Origin: Solibacillus daqui
GTDB taxonomy: Bacteria > Bacillota > Bacilli > Bacillales_A > Planococcaceae
DNA: 64,000 bases
Direction of reading: 5' to 3'
Assembly: GCF_028747805.1 (NCBI RefSeq)
Contig: NZ_CP114887.1
Span: forward strand, 3,676,001-3,740,000
Shown here: positions 9,529-18,228 of the stretch, piece by piece
Layout: every line of letters starts with the position of its first letter
How positions within the stretch are numbered: the stretch's first letter is position 1
Translations under genes and position numbers: made by a program
Notes under the pieces: generated by a model
What the model saw: only the letters and a program-made list of their open reading frames with translations
Databases searched by the model: none
Told to the model about the DNA's origin: nothing

Positions 9529-9658
9529 CTAGTAGCCCTCCTCAATAGACATTCTATTATGCCAAACACATAGTTCAAGCATAACGAAAACAAAATGCGA
9601 GTACAAGAATAAATATAGATATATTTGGAAATCTAAAATAATTGGAAAGCAAAATAAA

Positions 9659-9692
9659 ATCACCTAACTAAATTATCGATTAGTCAGGTGAT
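9659..9692 (-). terminator. Terminator of the 112-aa gene
   Basis: A 12-base-pair stem ATCACCTAACTA / TAGTCAGGTGAT (one non-canonical pair) directly abuts the stop codon of the minus-strand gene; the minus strand continues TTTTATTTT. Confidence 0.8.
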
Positions 9693-10031
9693 TCAAATAG
9701 ATGTTTTATATGTCATGATGCGACGGTTGTATTTATTGACTGTATTTGCACGTGATGTAAATTGAGACAGTTGATTCAAGGTTACAGCAGATTCGGCATT
9801 AAATTGCATGCCCTTTACAATTAATCGCGCTTTGTTTGGTACAAGCTTTTTTGCGCGCTGTTGTGGTTTTTTCTGTTTGTTTTTTTGCTGCTGCAGTTGC
9901 TCGCGCGGATTACGGTATTGATCGTGCATGCCGCTATTTATCGCATCGGCAAAATGCGTATCCGATAAAATTGTCCGCGTAGAATTACGATGTATCGAAC
10001 TTGTTGTTTGTCCAACTCGGGATGTTCTCAT
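9693..10031 (-). CDS. Hypothetical basic protein, 112 aa
   Basis: Unrecognised. The product is strongly basic, with a Ser/Thr/Arg-rich start (MRTSRVGQTTSS), a Gln/Lys-rich central helix (QLQQQKNKQKKPQQRAKK) and a C-terminal half of mixed composition. There is no signal peptide or membrane helix. A near-ideal AAGGAGG lies about eight bases upstream of ATG 10031 and a strong terminator abuts the stop, so expression is very likely. It is a single-gene unit divergent from the DUF4230 gene. A nucleic-acid-binding role is suggested only by charge. Confidence 0.65.
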   Translation of the reverse strand: MRTSRVGQTTSSIHRNSTRTILSDTHFADAINSGMHDQYRNPREQLQQQKNKQKKPQQRAKKLVPNKARLIVKGMQFNAESAVTLNQLSQFTSRANTVNKYNRRIMTYKTSI

Positions 10032-10360
10032 ACCATTGCCTCCTTGTAGGCTTGTTAGGTATTTATATCGACAAATTCACAAAAATGTTAAATATAATTA
10101 AGCCATGTGCAGCTATACAGCTAAATAACACTAAGATATAGGGGTGTTATATAGGATTTTACACCTAGAGGTTTTTTACTCAATGAGTATAGACGAATCG
10201 CTAGACTCTTACCAAATCCTAAATTGGTTTTTTATTAGACCAACCTCAAGCTATGTGAATGAACCGATTATTTATAGTATAATAGTTCAAAAATATTTGA
10301 ATACATATCAAAAAAATCAAACTTCTTGAAATTAAGAAGGGAAAGTGTGGTGGCCATACC
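10032..10360. other. Divergent intergenic region
   Basis: Promoter region for the 112-aa gene (minus) and the DUF4230 gene (plus). It contains TATAAT at 10278-10283 for the plus strand and a short imperfect hairpin (TAGGGGTGT / ACACCTA) near 10140-10173. A 61-codon frame inside has no ribosome binding site and is not called. Confidence 0.4.
10278..10283 (+). promoter_or_regulatory. -10 box for the DUF4230 gene
   Basis: TATAAT with a weak -35 (GTGAAT, 17-bp spacer), about 80 bases before the start codon. Confidence 0.45.
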
Positions 10361-11104
10361 ATGAGTAAAAAAGAAGAAGCATTAACACAATTTGAGGATG
10401 TACTAAAGGAACTGAAAAAGGGCGAAGAAGAAAGTGCTGCTACTAGCGTTGTAGGACAGAGTAGAGGAAACGTCAATATTTCAGGGGCATTATTTAAGCT
10501 TGTTTTTAAATTTTGGGGAAGGAAAATTCTCTTTATTCTATTACTTTCCATAGTCGTCGTCTCTGGAATCATTTGGTCATTCTCTGGAAGTACATATAAA
10601 AAGGAAAGTACAACATTTGTAGAGCATATTCAAGAATTAGCAACACTTGCGACAGCTAAAGCACACGTAAAAGTAGTCATTGAAGAAGAGGATAATAAGC
10701 TATTCGGTCATGATATCCCCGTTAATTTTCCAGGTACAAAAAGAGAAATATTATTAATTGTTCCTGCCACAGTCATCGCAGGAGTTGACCTTAAAGGGGT
10801 CACTTCAGATGATATAAAAGTTAACGACAAGGAAAAGGCATTAGAAATCAGCCTACCACGGGCAACGCTTATTCAGGAGCCCGCAATTCAGATGGATAAC
10901 GTCCAAACTTTCTCAGACGAAGGACTATTCCGTGGGGAAATAAAATGGGATCAAGGGTTTAACCTAGCAGCTGAAGCACAGGAAGAAATTAAAGACGAAG
11001 CCATTGAAATAGGCTTATTAGAATCCGCAGAGAAAAGTGCTGAGAAAGTCCTTAAAGAATTTTTCAGCAACCTTGGTTATACTGCGGAAATAACATTTAA
11101 GTAA
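10361..11104 (+). CDS. DUF4230 membrane-anchored protein
   Basis: A 247-residue protein: a charged N-terminal region of about 55 residues, one membrane helix (KILFILLLSIVVVSGIIWSF, about 55-75), then an extracytoplasmic domain of about 170 residues resembling DUF4230 (strands such as REILLIVPATVIAGVDL, then a helix-rich end with ESAEKSAEKVLKEFF). The function of the family is unknown to me. ATG 10361 is the only good in-frame start; the nearest purine-rich motif (AGAAGGGA) is about 20 bases away, so initiation is probably modest. Confidence 0.65.
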   Translation: MSKKEEALTQFEDVLKELKKGEEESAATSVVGQSRGNVNISGALFKLVFKFWGRKILFILLLSIVVVSGIIWSFSGSTYKKESTTFVEHIQELATLATAKAHVKVVIEEEDNKLFGHDIPVNFPGTKREILLIVPATVIAGVDLKGVTSDDIKVNDKEKALEISLPRATLIQEPAIQMDNVQTFSDEGLFRGEIKWDQGFNLAAEAQEEIKDEAIEIGLLESAEKSAEKVLKEFFSNLGYTAEITFK

Positions 11105-11139
11105 ATCGAAAATCTATTAACTTCAGACATACAAAAAGC

Positions 11140-11177
11140 AAGGGAGTGTCCAAGAAATACTTCTCGGACACTCCCTT
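11140..11177. terminator. Convergent terminator (DUF4230 / nadE)
   Basis: Twelve-bp stem AAGGGAGTGTCC / GGACACTCCCTT between two converging genes; the minus-strand side ends in CTTTTTG, so it serves nadE best. Confidence 0.75.
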
Positions 11178-11186
11178 CTCTAGCTA

Positions 11187-12011
11187 TTATTTCCAAAAAT
11201 CATCAAATACCGTAATCGGTAAATGGCGTTTGTGCATCGAGCGTTTGTAGTGACCTTCTAACGTTTCGCGTGCTTGGTCAGGAATTTCTTTCCCTTCTAA
11301 GTAATCATCAATCTGCTCATACGTCACACCTAAAGCTACTTCATCTGGTAACGACGGGCGATCTTCTTCTAAATCGGCAGTTGGTACTTTTTCGAATAAA
11401 TGAACAGGACATTCAAGTTTTTTTAAAATTTGGCGGCCTTGTCGTTTATTTAAACGGAAAATCGGCATTAAATCCGCGCCTCCATCACCAAATTTCGTAA
11501 AGAAACCGGTAATCGCTTCTGCTGCATGGTCTGTTCCTAAAACAACCGCACCATTCATCGCAGCGATTGAAAACTGTACCTTCATACGTTCACGGGCTTT
11601 TTCATTACCCTTTGCAAAATCACTTAGTTCGATACCGGTATTAGCTAATGCACGGACACTTGCATCCACTGCTTCTTTAATATTTACGGTATAAATTTTT
11701 GTCGGCTGAATATAATCAAGCGCGTCTTGGCAATCTTGCTCATCGGCTTGTACACCATACGGTAATCGTACCGCCCAAAAAGAGTATTTTGCTTGGGCTG
11801 CCTCTGCGTTTAATTCATCCACCGCCATTTGTGCTAGTTTTCCTGTTAGCGTAGAATCCTGCCCACCGCTAATCCCTAGAACAAAACCTTTTACGAAGCT
11901 GTGCTTTTTGGCATAATCCTTTAAAAAGTCTATAGATCGGCGAATTTCTTGCTCAACATCAATTTGTGGTAATACATTTAATTCTTCTATAATTTGTTGT
12001 TGTAACGACAT
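11187..12011 (-). CDS. nadE: NH3-dependent NAD+ synthetase
   Basis: Adenylates and amidates nicotinate adenine dinucleotide to NAD+. The 274-residue product is the short, ammonia-dependent form, without an N-terminal nitrilase domain. The ATP-PPase motif SGGQDST lies at about 47-53; further family motifs are [21 protein letters not shown] and the C-terminal [19 protein letters not shown] lies eight bases before ATG. It follows pncB by 13 bases, so the two form an NAD salvage operon. Confidence 0.95.
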   Translation of the reverse strand: MSLQQQIIEELNVLPQIDVEQEIRRSIDFLKDYAKKHSFVKGFVLGISGGQDSTLTGKLAQMAVDELNAEAAQAKYSFWAVRLPYGVQADEQDCQDALDYIQPTKIYTVNIKEAVDASVRALANTGIELSDFAKGNEKARERMKVQFSIAAMNGAVVLGTDHAAEAITGFFTKFGDGGADLMPIFRLNKRQGRQILKKLECPVHLFEKVPTADLEEDRPSLPDEVALGVTYEQIDDYLEGKEIPDQARETLEGHYKRSMHKRHLPITVFDDFWK

Positions 12012-12024
12012 AGCTCAACACTCC

Positions 12025-13494
12025 TTAGTTTTGTTCGAGTTCTGTTACCATATCGCGCGCTTCCCTAATATTACGCATTTTGTTATCCCAGCATTTTTGA
12101 CTTAAGTCTACTGGGTATTCCTCTGGATTTAAAGAACGCTTATATTCATCCCATAGTAGCTTTAAATTATTTTTCACATATTGTCGAATATCCATTAGTT
12201 CCGGATTTTTGTAAACAACTTCACCATGATCAATTACTAGTTGATGCATCTCTTTCGCTTCAAAGTTTGTGACAAATTTTGATACGAATGTATGCACAGG
12301 GTGGAACATTTTAATACGGTTTTCAGCCTGTGGATTTTCATCCGCCATTGTAATATAGTCACCTTCAGATTTACCGTTTTTCTTATTAATAATACGGAAC
12401 ACTTTTTTCAAGCCTGGTGTTGTTACTTTTTCGGCGTTTGCTGAAATTTTGATTGTATCTTCCATTTCACCATTTTCATTTTCAATCGACACCATTTTAT
12501 AAACTGCACCTAGAGCTGGTTGATCATAAGCCGTAATAAGCTTTGTGCCGATTCCCCACGAATCTACACGCGCTCCCTGTGATTTTAAATTTAAAATTGT
12601 GTATTCATCTAAATCATTTGAAACGACAACTTTGGCATTCGGGAACCCAGCTTCATCCAGCATACGACGTGCCTCTTTTGATAAGAAGGCAATGTCACCA
12701 CTGTCTAAACGGATTCCGATGAAGTTAATTTTATCACCTAGCTCTTTCGCTACTTTAATCGCAGTTGGTACACCCGACTTTAGTGTATTATACGTATCCA
12801 CTAAAAACACACAATCTTTATGACGTTTTGCATAGGAATGGAAGGCATCGTAATCATTTTTGTATGCTTGGACTAATGCGTGTGCATGCGTTCCTGCTAC
12901 TGGAATATTAAATAACTTACCTGCACGGACATTTGATGTTGATTCAAAGCCACCAATGATCGATGCACGCGCTCCCCAAATTGCTGCATCCATTTCTTGT
13001 GCACGGCGTGTACCGAATTCCATCGCCACTTCATCTTGTACAACTTGTTTAATACGGCTTGCTTTTGTCGCAATCAATGTTTGATAGTTTACGATATTAA
13101 GTAGCGCCGTTTCGATTAATTGCGCTTCGACAAGCGGAGCTTCAATGCGCACAATTGGCTCATTCGCAAATACAAGCTCCCCTTCCACCATTGAATACAT
13201 CGAACCAGTAAAACGAATTGTTTTTAAATACTCAATAAAATCAGCTTCATAATGCAGCTCATCTCGTAAGTAAGCAATATCTGTTTCGCTTAATTTAAAG
13301 TTTTTCAAATAATCTAGCATGCGTTCTAATCCTGCGAATACCGCATAGCCATTTCCGAATGGTAACTTTCTAAAATATAGCTCAAATACAGCTTTACGGT
13401 TATGAATTCCGTCAGCCCAATAACTTTCTGCCATATTAATTTGATACAAGTCTGTATGCAAAGCTAAACTATCGTCTACATACTTTTCTGTCAT
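12025..13494 (-). CDS. pncB: Nicotinate phosphoribosyltransferase
   Basis: First step of the Preiss-Handler route: nicotinate plus PRPP to nicotinate mononucleotide. The start chosen is ATG 13494 with GAAGGGA eight bases upstream, giving 489 residues as in B. subtilis; an upstream in-frame ATG at 13548 has no such site. Visible motifs: TDLYQINMAESYW at the N-terminus, MEFGTRRAQ and GTHAHALVQAY in the middle, and DSGDIAFLSKEAR near the phosphoribosyl-binding site. It is co-transcribed with nadE. Confidence 0.93.
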   Translation of the reverse strand: MTEKYVDDSLALHTDLYQINMAESYWADGIHNRKAVFELYFRKLPFGNGYAVFAGLERMLDYLKNFKLSETDIAYLRDELHYEADFIEYLKTIRFTGSMYSMVEGELVFANEPIVRIEAPLVEAQLIETALLNIVNYQTLIATKASRIKQVVQDEVAMEFGTRRAQEMDAAIWGARASIIGGFESTSNVRAGKLFNIPVAGTHAHALVQAYKNDYDAFHSYAKRHKDCVFLVDTYNTLKSGVPTAIKVAKELGDKINFIGIRLDSGDIAFLSKEARRMLDEAGFPNAKVVVSNDLDEYTILNLKSQGARVDSWGIGTKLITAYDQPALGAVYKMVSIENENGEMEDTIKISANAEKVTTPGLKKVFRIINKKNGKSEGDYITMADENPQAENRIKMFHPVHTFVSKFVTNFEAKEMHQLVIDHGEVVYKNPELMDIRQYVKNNLKLLWDEYKRSLNPEEYPVDLSQKCWDNKMRNIREARDMVTELEQN

Positions 13495-13794
13495 GATGAG
13501 TTCCCTTCTTCCAAAAACATAATTAGTCATAGTATACACTATCTCCAAATATTTCGACCTATGAACGACTTAAATACACAATGTTACATTTCTTCACATT
13601 AACTCCCCAAAAAACATCCCCCCTAATATCACAATGAAAATACATCCTTGCACCGTCCATTTCGTTGCAGACTCTCGAAAAAATGGTATGTATATGTATT
13701 TCCAAAATTACGCCACCCTTTTTATTTTGGTAGCGCTTTAACACAAGGCATACCAACTATATCTCACAATTCGATAAAACTAATCGGAATTTAA

Positions 13795-13811
13795 TGTTAG
13801 TTTTTCTCACA
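13795..13811 (+). promoter_or_regulatory. Upstream GlnR/TnrA box
   Basis: TGTTAGTTTTTCTCACA matches the consensus TGTNA-N7-TNACA at every fixed position. Its centre is about 52 bases before the predicted transcription start of glnK, the place where TnrA activates in B. subtilis. Confidence 0.7.
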
Positions 13812-13819
13812 TAAATGGA

Positions 13820-13848
13820 TTGATTTATTTAATTTTCCACCTTATTAT
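13820..13848 (+). promoter_or_regulatory. Predicted sigma-A promoter of glnK-amtB
   Basis: TTGATT (13820-13825), 17-bp spacer, TATTAT (13843-13848). Transcription would start near 13855, about 26 bases before the glnK ATG. Confidence 0.6.
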
Positions 13849-13864
13849 GTTAGATAACATAACA
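13848..13864 (+). promoter_or_regulatory. Downstream GlnR/TnrA box overlapping the transcription start
   Basis: TGTTAGATAACATAACA also fits TGTNA-N7-TNACA perfectly. It touches the -10 box and covers the likely start site, a repressor position. Confidence 0.65.
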
Positions 13865-13880
13865 CAAGGAGTTGTTGATC

Positions 13881-14222
13881 ATGAAAAAAATTGAAGCAAT
13901 TATTCGTCCTGAAGTGTTCGCAAAAGTTCGTGAAGGTTTAGCTCTCGAAGGAATTGATGGTTTAAGCATTTCAGAAATTGCAGGTGCAGGTCGTCAAGAA
14001 GGTCGTATCGGATTATTCCGAGGAAACTCATACTCTATGGAGTTTTCACAAAAGTTAAAGCTTGAGATGATTGTTGACAACGCCAAAGTTCAAGCAATCA
14101 TCGACGTATTATTACGCGAAGCATCAACAGGTGAAGTAGGCGACGGAAAAATTTTTATCTACCCTGTAGAACAAGCAATTCGCATCCGTACAAAAGAACT
14201 TGGCTCAATCGCCATCGACTAA
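13881..14222 (+). CDS. glnK: PII nitrogen regulatory protein (GlnK/NrgB)
   Basis: A 113-residue PII signal protein. It has the family pattern: MKKIEAIIRPE strand, GRQEGRIGLFRGNSY at the start of the T-loop (the loop tyrosine after RGNS is kept), FSQKLKLEMIV, and the B/C-loop GEVGDGKIFIYPVEQAIRIRT. It should bind ATP/ADP and 2-oxoglutarate and regulate the ammonium channel encoded 30 bases downstream. ATG 13881 with AAGGAG nine bases upstream is preferred to the TTG nine bases earlier. The order glnK-amtB is reversed relative to B. subtilis nrgA-nrgB. Two GlnR/TnrA boxes precede it. Confidence 0.93.
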   Translation: MKKIEAIIRPEVFAKVREGLALEGIDGLSISEIAGAGRQEGRIGLFRGNSYSMEFSQKLKLEMIVDNAKVQAIIDVLLREASTGEVGDGKIFIYPVEQAIRIRTKELGSIAID

Positions 14223-14252
14223 TTTAGTTTTCCTAAAAAGGAGGAATGTTTT

Positions 14253-15560
14253 ATGACAAACGAAGCGTTAGAACTATCAATCAATTTAGTTTGGGTTATG
14301 CTCGGTGCATTTTTCGTATTCTTCATGCATGCTGGCTTTGCAATGGTAGAGGCTGGATTTACCCGCTCTAAAAACGCTGTAAACATTTTAATGAAAAACG
14401 TTTTAACTATTTCAATCGGCGGTATCGTTTATTTCGTAGTGGGTTACGCGATTATGTTCGGCGATAGTACTGGCGGATTTATCGGAACTACTGGTTTTGC
14501 ACTAAGTGGGGTAGAAGATATCGCATTTTTCGTATTCCAAGCAATGTTCGCTGCAACTTGTGCAACAATCATCTCAGGTGCTGTTGCAGAGCGTACAAAC
14601 ATCGTGGCATATATGGCTTTAGTCGTTGTAATGACTGCGGTTGTATATCCAGTAGTAGGTCACTGGGTATGGCAAGGTAATGGTTGGTTAACGGCTTTAG
14701 GCTTCACCGATTTCGCGGGTTCTACAGTCGTTCACTTAACTGGTGCAGTTGGTGCATTAGTTGTAGCAGCAATGGTTGGTCCACGTATTGGTAAGTATGC
14801 AAAAGGTGTTGTAAACGTTATTCCTGGTCACTCCATTCCCCTAGGTGCATTAGGTGTATTCATCTTATGGCTAGGTTGGTACGGATTTAACGGTGCTTCT
14901 ACATTAGCAGCTGATCCTTCTTCTGTTCCTGGGGTTATCGCTAATACATTCTTATCAGCTTCAGCTGGTGTTATCGCAACAGCAATCTATACACGATTCC
15001 GTTATGGCTACATTGATGGTTCATTAACATTAAACGGTGCTTTAGCCGGTTTGGTAAGCATTACAGCAGGTGCTGCGAACTTAAGTATCGTTGGCGCAAT
15101 AGCTGCAGGTTTTATCGGGGGTATCATTTTAGTAGAGGCTGTTCGTTTCGTCGAGCACAAATTACGCATCGATGACCCAGTAGGTGCGATTGCTGTACAC
15201 GGTATCGCAGGTATTTGGGGTACATTAGCAGTTGGTTTATTCGATATCACTGGCGGAGGATTATTCTACGGCGGTGGTGCTACATTATTAGGCGTTCAAG
15301 CACTAGGTGTAGCGGCAGTTATTGCTTGGACTGCTAGTACAGTAGCAATCGCAACGTTAGTGATCAAAGCATTTATTCCATTACGCGTAACGAATGAAGA
15401 AGAAATCGAAGGCTTAGATATCGCAGAACATGGTGCATATGCATACGAAATGCAAGATATGTTTAAAGGTGTTACAAAATCAAACGATAGCTTTGCACAA
15501 CGTTTAACAAACTTAGGCAAAACACCAAGTAATGCAAATGTACAAGAAAAGCGCGTTTAA
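14253..15560 (+). CDS. amtB: Ammonium transporter
   Basis: A 435-residue Amt-family channel protein with about eleven membrane helices. Recognisable segments are HAGFAMVEAGFTRSKNAVNILMKN (split here as HAGFAMVEAGFTRSKN), AERTNIVAYM, DFAGSTVVHLTGAVGALV with the first pore-histidine region, LWLGWYGFNGAS and GAIAVHGIAGIWGTLAVG with the second. A cytoplasmic C-terminal tail of about 50 residues is the site where PII usually docks. AGGAGG lies nine bases before ATG, and glnK ends 30 bases upstream, so both are one operon. No N-terminal signal peptide is evident. Confidence 0.95.
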   Translation: MTNEALELSINLVWVMLGAFFVFFMHAGFAMVEAGFTRSKNAVNILMKNVLTISIGGIVYFVVGYAIMFGDSTGGFIGTTGFALSGVEDIAFFVFQAMFAATCATIISGAVAERTNIVAYMALVVVMTAVVYPVVGHWVWQGNGWLTALGFTDFAGSTVVHLTGAVGALVVAAMVGPRIGKYAKGVVNVIPGHSIPLGALGVFILWLGWYGFNGASTLAADPSSVPGVIANTFLSASAGVIATAIYTRFRYGYIDGSLTLNGALAGLVSITAGAANLSIVGAIAAGFIGGIILVEAVRFVEHKLRIDDPVGAIAVHGIAGIWGTLAVGLFDITGGGLFYGGGATLLGVQALGVAAVIAWTASTVAIATLVIKAFIPLRVTNEEEIEGLDIAEHGAYAYEMQDMFKGVTKSNDSFAQRLTNLGKTPSNANVQEKRV

Positions 15561-15670
15561 CAACTTACTTTAGGTTCCCGAACTCCTTGTGCTTCCCCTA
15601 AAGCATAAAGGCGCGGAGTGTGATCCCTTACACACTCTCGAATCATTCTTTCAAAATATATAAGCAAGTA

Positions 15671-15710
15671 AAGCATGTTCAAACCCCCAATTTGAGCATG
15701 CTTTTCTTAT
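15671..15710 (+). terminator. Terminator of glnK-amtB
   Basis: Twelve-bp stem AAGCATGTTCAA / TTGAGCATGCTT (one G-U pair) followed by TTCTTATTTT. Confidence 0.8.
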
Positions 15711-15773
15711 TTTGCAATTACGATGCCAAACGAGTATCCTAAAATATAGGGAAAAATAGCAAAGGAGTCCACC

Positions 15774-16496
15774 ATGAACGAAAATGCAATTCAATTTCAA
15801 CATGTCTGCTTCAACGCGAATGATACGAACATTATTAATGATTTAACAGCAACGATTTATAAAGGGAAAATCACCACTTTAATCGGTCCTTCAGGTGCAG
15901 GAAAAACAACTTTACTAAAACTTTGTAACGGTCTTATCACAGCAACAAGTGGCTCTATATTCATACATAACAAGCCAATCGAAGCCATTGAACCAACAAC
16001 ACTTAGACGCTCAGTTGGTATGGCATTACAATCCGCGCCCATTTTAAAAACAACTGTTTATGAAAACTTAGCCCTTCCCCGTAAACTACAACATAAAGAA
16101 CTAACGAAAGAAGAAGCTTGTCGTTATTTACGCGATGTAGGCTTATCGGAAGATTTTTTGCTGCGCGACGCTAGCGATTTATCTGGTGGACAAAAGCAAA
16201 AACTATCTATCGCTCGTACATTAATTAATGAATCGGATATTTTATTGCTCGACGAAATCACCTCAGCTCTTGATCCAAAAGCCGTTCGCGAAATTGAGGA
16301 CTTAATCGTGACTTTAAATGAGCGTTTTAGAGTAACCATTATTTGGATTACTCATAATATCGAGCAAGCCGAAAAGCTCGGTCACTATACATGGATGCTA
16401 AAAAATGGCGAACTCATTGAGGCAAATGAAACCAATCAACTATTCCATTCAATAAATGAAATTGTTCGACAATTTTTCAAACAAACACACGATTAA
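15774..16496 (+). CDS. ABC transporter ATP-binding protein without a partner gene
   Basis: A 240-residue ABC ATPase: Walker A GPSGAGKT (about 38-45), Q-loop SVGMALQSAPI, signature LSGGQKQKL, Walker B ILLLDEITSALD and H-loop ITHN. It resembles the FetA/YbbL and B. subtilis YjkB type, compact ATPases of small two-component systems. No permease gene is adjacent: amtB lies upstream behind a terminator and proline dehydrogenase follows. The substrate is unknown; metal or phosphate export/import has been suggested for relatives. AAAGGAG lies before ATG. Confidence 0.75.
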   Translation: MNENAIQFQHVCFNANDTNIINDLTATIYKGKITTLIGPSGAGKTTLLKLCNGLITATSGSIFIHNKPIEAIEPTTLRRSVGMALQSAPILKTTVYENLALPRKLQHKELTKEEACRYLRDVGLSEDFLLRDASDLSGGQKQKLSIARTLINESDILLLDEITSALDPKAVREIEDLIVTLNERFRVTIIWITHNIEQAEKLGHYTWMLKNGELIEANETNQLFHSINEIVRQFFKQTHD

Positions 16497-16576
16497 CAGA
16501 GTGCCCATAGCAAGTTACAAAAATGACTATGGTATAATTTATAGATCACACTGACCTAGTAAAAGGAGATGTTTCC

Positions 16577-17548
16577 ATGGCATTACGCGATTTTTTTATT
16601 TCATTATCTGAAAACGAAGCACTTAGCACAGCCGCACAAAATTACGGCTTCAAGCTTGGTGCACAACATATTGTAGCAGGGGCAAACTTACAAGAAGTCA
16701 TTGAAAGTGTACGTACCTTAAATGAGCAAGGTATCGCATGTACAATTGATAATTTAGGCGAGTTCGTTACCGAGGAAGCGACAGCCACACAAGCAAAGGA
16801 TGAAATTTTAGCTTTAATTGAAGCCATTCACAGCGAACAGTTAAATGCGCATATTTCGCTAAAACCTTCACAGCTCGGTCTAGATATCGATATTGATTTT
16901 TGCTACGACAACTTACGAGAAATTGTAGAACATGCCAATCAATACGGTATTTTCGTAAACTTTGATATGGAGGACAGTCCACGCCTACAAATGACGTTCG
17001 ATATGATAGAAGAGCTTCAAAAATCATATAACAATGTCGGCACGGTTATTCAAGCTTACTTACACCGCGCACAAGGTGATATCGAAAACTTTAAAGATAG
17101 CCGCCTACGTGTAGTAAAAGGTGCCTACAAAGAATCAGAAGAAATCGCTTATCAAGATCAGCTAGAAATCGATATCAATTTCCTGGAGCTCATCGAATAC
17201 CATTTAACACACGGTCTATTCACATCGATCGCAACACATGACCATAACATCATTAATCATGTGAAGTATTTCATAGAGCAATATAATATCCCAAAGGAAA
17301 AATTCGAATTCCAAATGCTTTACGGCTTCCGCAAAGATTTACAAGTAGAGCTTGCACGTGAAGGCTACCAAGTATGCGTATATGTACCATATGGTGAAGA
17401 TTGGTACGGCTACTTTATGCGTATTCTAGCAGAACGCCCACAAAACATTAACCTTGTCACAAAGCGAGTGTTTAACAAAAAGACGAATACCGTACTAGCA
17501 GTTGCAGCAGGCGCTTTCGTACTTGGGCGCTTAACAAAACGAAAATAA
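16577..17548 (+). CDS. putB: Proline dehydrogenase
   Basis: An FAD-dependent TIM-barrel enzyme oxidising proline to delta-1-pyrroline-5-carboxylate. The 323-residue length fits the short monofunctional Bacillus form (PutB/FadM). Motifs: HISLKPSQLGL, RLRVVKGAYKE, IATHDHN, FQMLYGFRKDLQ and the flavin-binding YVPYGEDWYGYFMRILAERPQN region (about 275-297). The last 20 residues (TVLAVAAGAFVLGRLTKRK) are hydrophobic with a basic end and could tether it to the membrane. AAAGGAG lies nine bases before ATG. No P5C dehydrogenase is next to it. Confidence 0.9.
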   Translation: MALRDFFISLSENEALSTAAQNYGFKLGAQHIVAGANLQEVIESVRTLNEQGIACTIDNLGEFVTEEATATQAKDEILALIEAIHSEQLNAHISLKPSQLGLDIDIDFCYDNLREIVEHANQYGIFVNFDMEDSPRLQMTFDMIEELQKSYNNVGTVIQAYLHRAQGDIENFKDSRLRVVKGAYKESEEIAYQDQLEIDINFLELIEYHLTHGLFTSIATHDHNIINHVKYFIEQYNIPKEKFEFQMLYGFRKDLQVELAREGYQVCVYVPYGEDWYGYFMRILAERPQNINLVTKRVFNKKTNTVLAVAAGAFVLGRLTKRK

Positions 17549-17550
17549 TA

Positions 17551-17597
17551 ATAGCTGTGCGAGAGGTTATTGACCTTTTCGCACAGCTATTTTTTAC
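17551..17597. terminator. Convergent terminator (putB / XRE gene)
   Basis: Twelve-bp perfect stem ATAGCTGTGCGA / TCGCACAGCTAT followed by TTTTTT on the plus strand. Confidence 0.85.
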
Positions 17598-18043
17598 TCT
17601 TTAAATTTCTTTCCAAGTGTATCTGTAAAAATTCCGGCCGTAATTGTTATAATGAACGGTCCAAATGCCCAAAATAATGAATCTTTAAAATAAGTAATAT
17701 TCCAGTCAAATACACGATTGCCAAACGCGATTCCGATTTTCATAATAATCATTGCCGCTCCAATTAAAAAAATTGCATCAAAAACCGCTTTCCACTTTGG
17801 ATAGGCTAATTGTTTCCCATCTTCAATAATTTTGTTTTTCAAAGAATGATCTCCCTTTAACAGTTCATCAATCGTAACTTCAAATAAATCACTTAAGTCG
17901 ATTAACGTTTCAATCGTCGGATAGCTCTCTCCACGCTCCCATTTGGAAATCGATTGACGACTAATATGAATTTTTTCTGCAAGCTGTTGTTGTGTTAAAT
18001 TCAATTTCAGCCTTTCTTCCTTTATGCGTTTTGCAAAATACAT
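17594..18043 (-). CDS. XRE-family transcriptional regulator with membrane domain
   Basis: A 149-residue protein starting MYFAKRIKEERLKLN. Residues 1-65 form a Cro/C1-type helix-turn-helix (LTQQQLAEKIHISRQSISKWERGE); the C-terminal half has two hydrophobic helices (AVFDAIFLIGAAMIIMKIGI and FWAFGPFIITITAGIF), so it is probably a membrane-tethered regulator. ATG 18043 is chosen because AGGAGAT precedes it and the helix-turn-helix normally starts the protein; the frame stays open further upstream without a binding site. The target is unknown. Confidence 0.8.
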   Translation of the reverse strand: MYFAKRIKEERLKLNLTQQQLAEKIHISRQSISKWERGESYPTIETLIDLSDLFEVTIDELLKGDHSLKNKIIEDGKQLAYPKWKAVFDAIFLIGAAMIIMKIGIAFGNRVFDWNITYFKDSLFWAFGPFIITITAGIFTDTLGKKFKE

Positions 18044-18180
18044 ACCCTCATCTCCTACTCTAACTGTAGTATGGCTACGTAATATTTGTAAGAACGAGCT
18101 AGTAGCACTGCACGCAACTAACTGTAGCATCCTTGTCATAGCGCGGTTTTTCATTCTTTCTATTCAAATATTTGTTCACA

Positions 18181-18220
18181 CAAAAAGAATGGTATAAACA
18201 TAAAACGTTCACACCACTCT
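18181..18220 (-). terminator. Terminator of desK-desR
   Basis: Fourteen-pair stem with several G-U pairs (arms 18186-18199 and 18207-18220) followed by TTTTTG on the minus strand, nine bases after the desR stop. Confidence 0.7.
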
Positions 18221-18228
18221 TCACTCTT

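Noticed and set aside
13559..13756. 65-codon minus-strand frame before glnK
   Set aside because: No binding site, cysteine-rich random composition, lies in the pncB/glnK control region.
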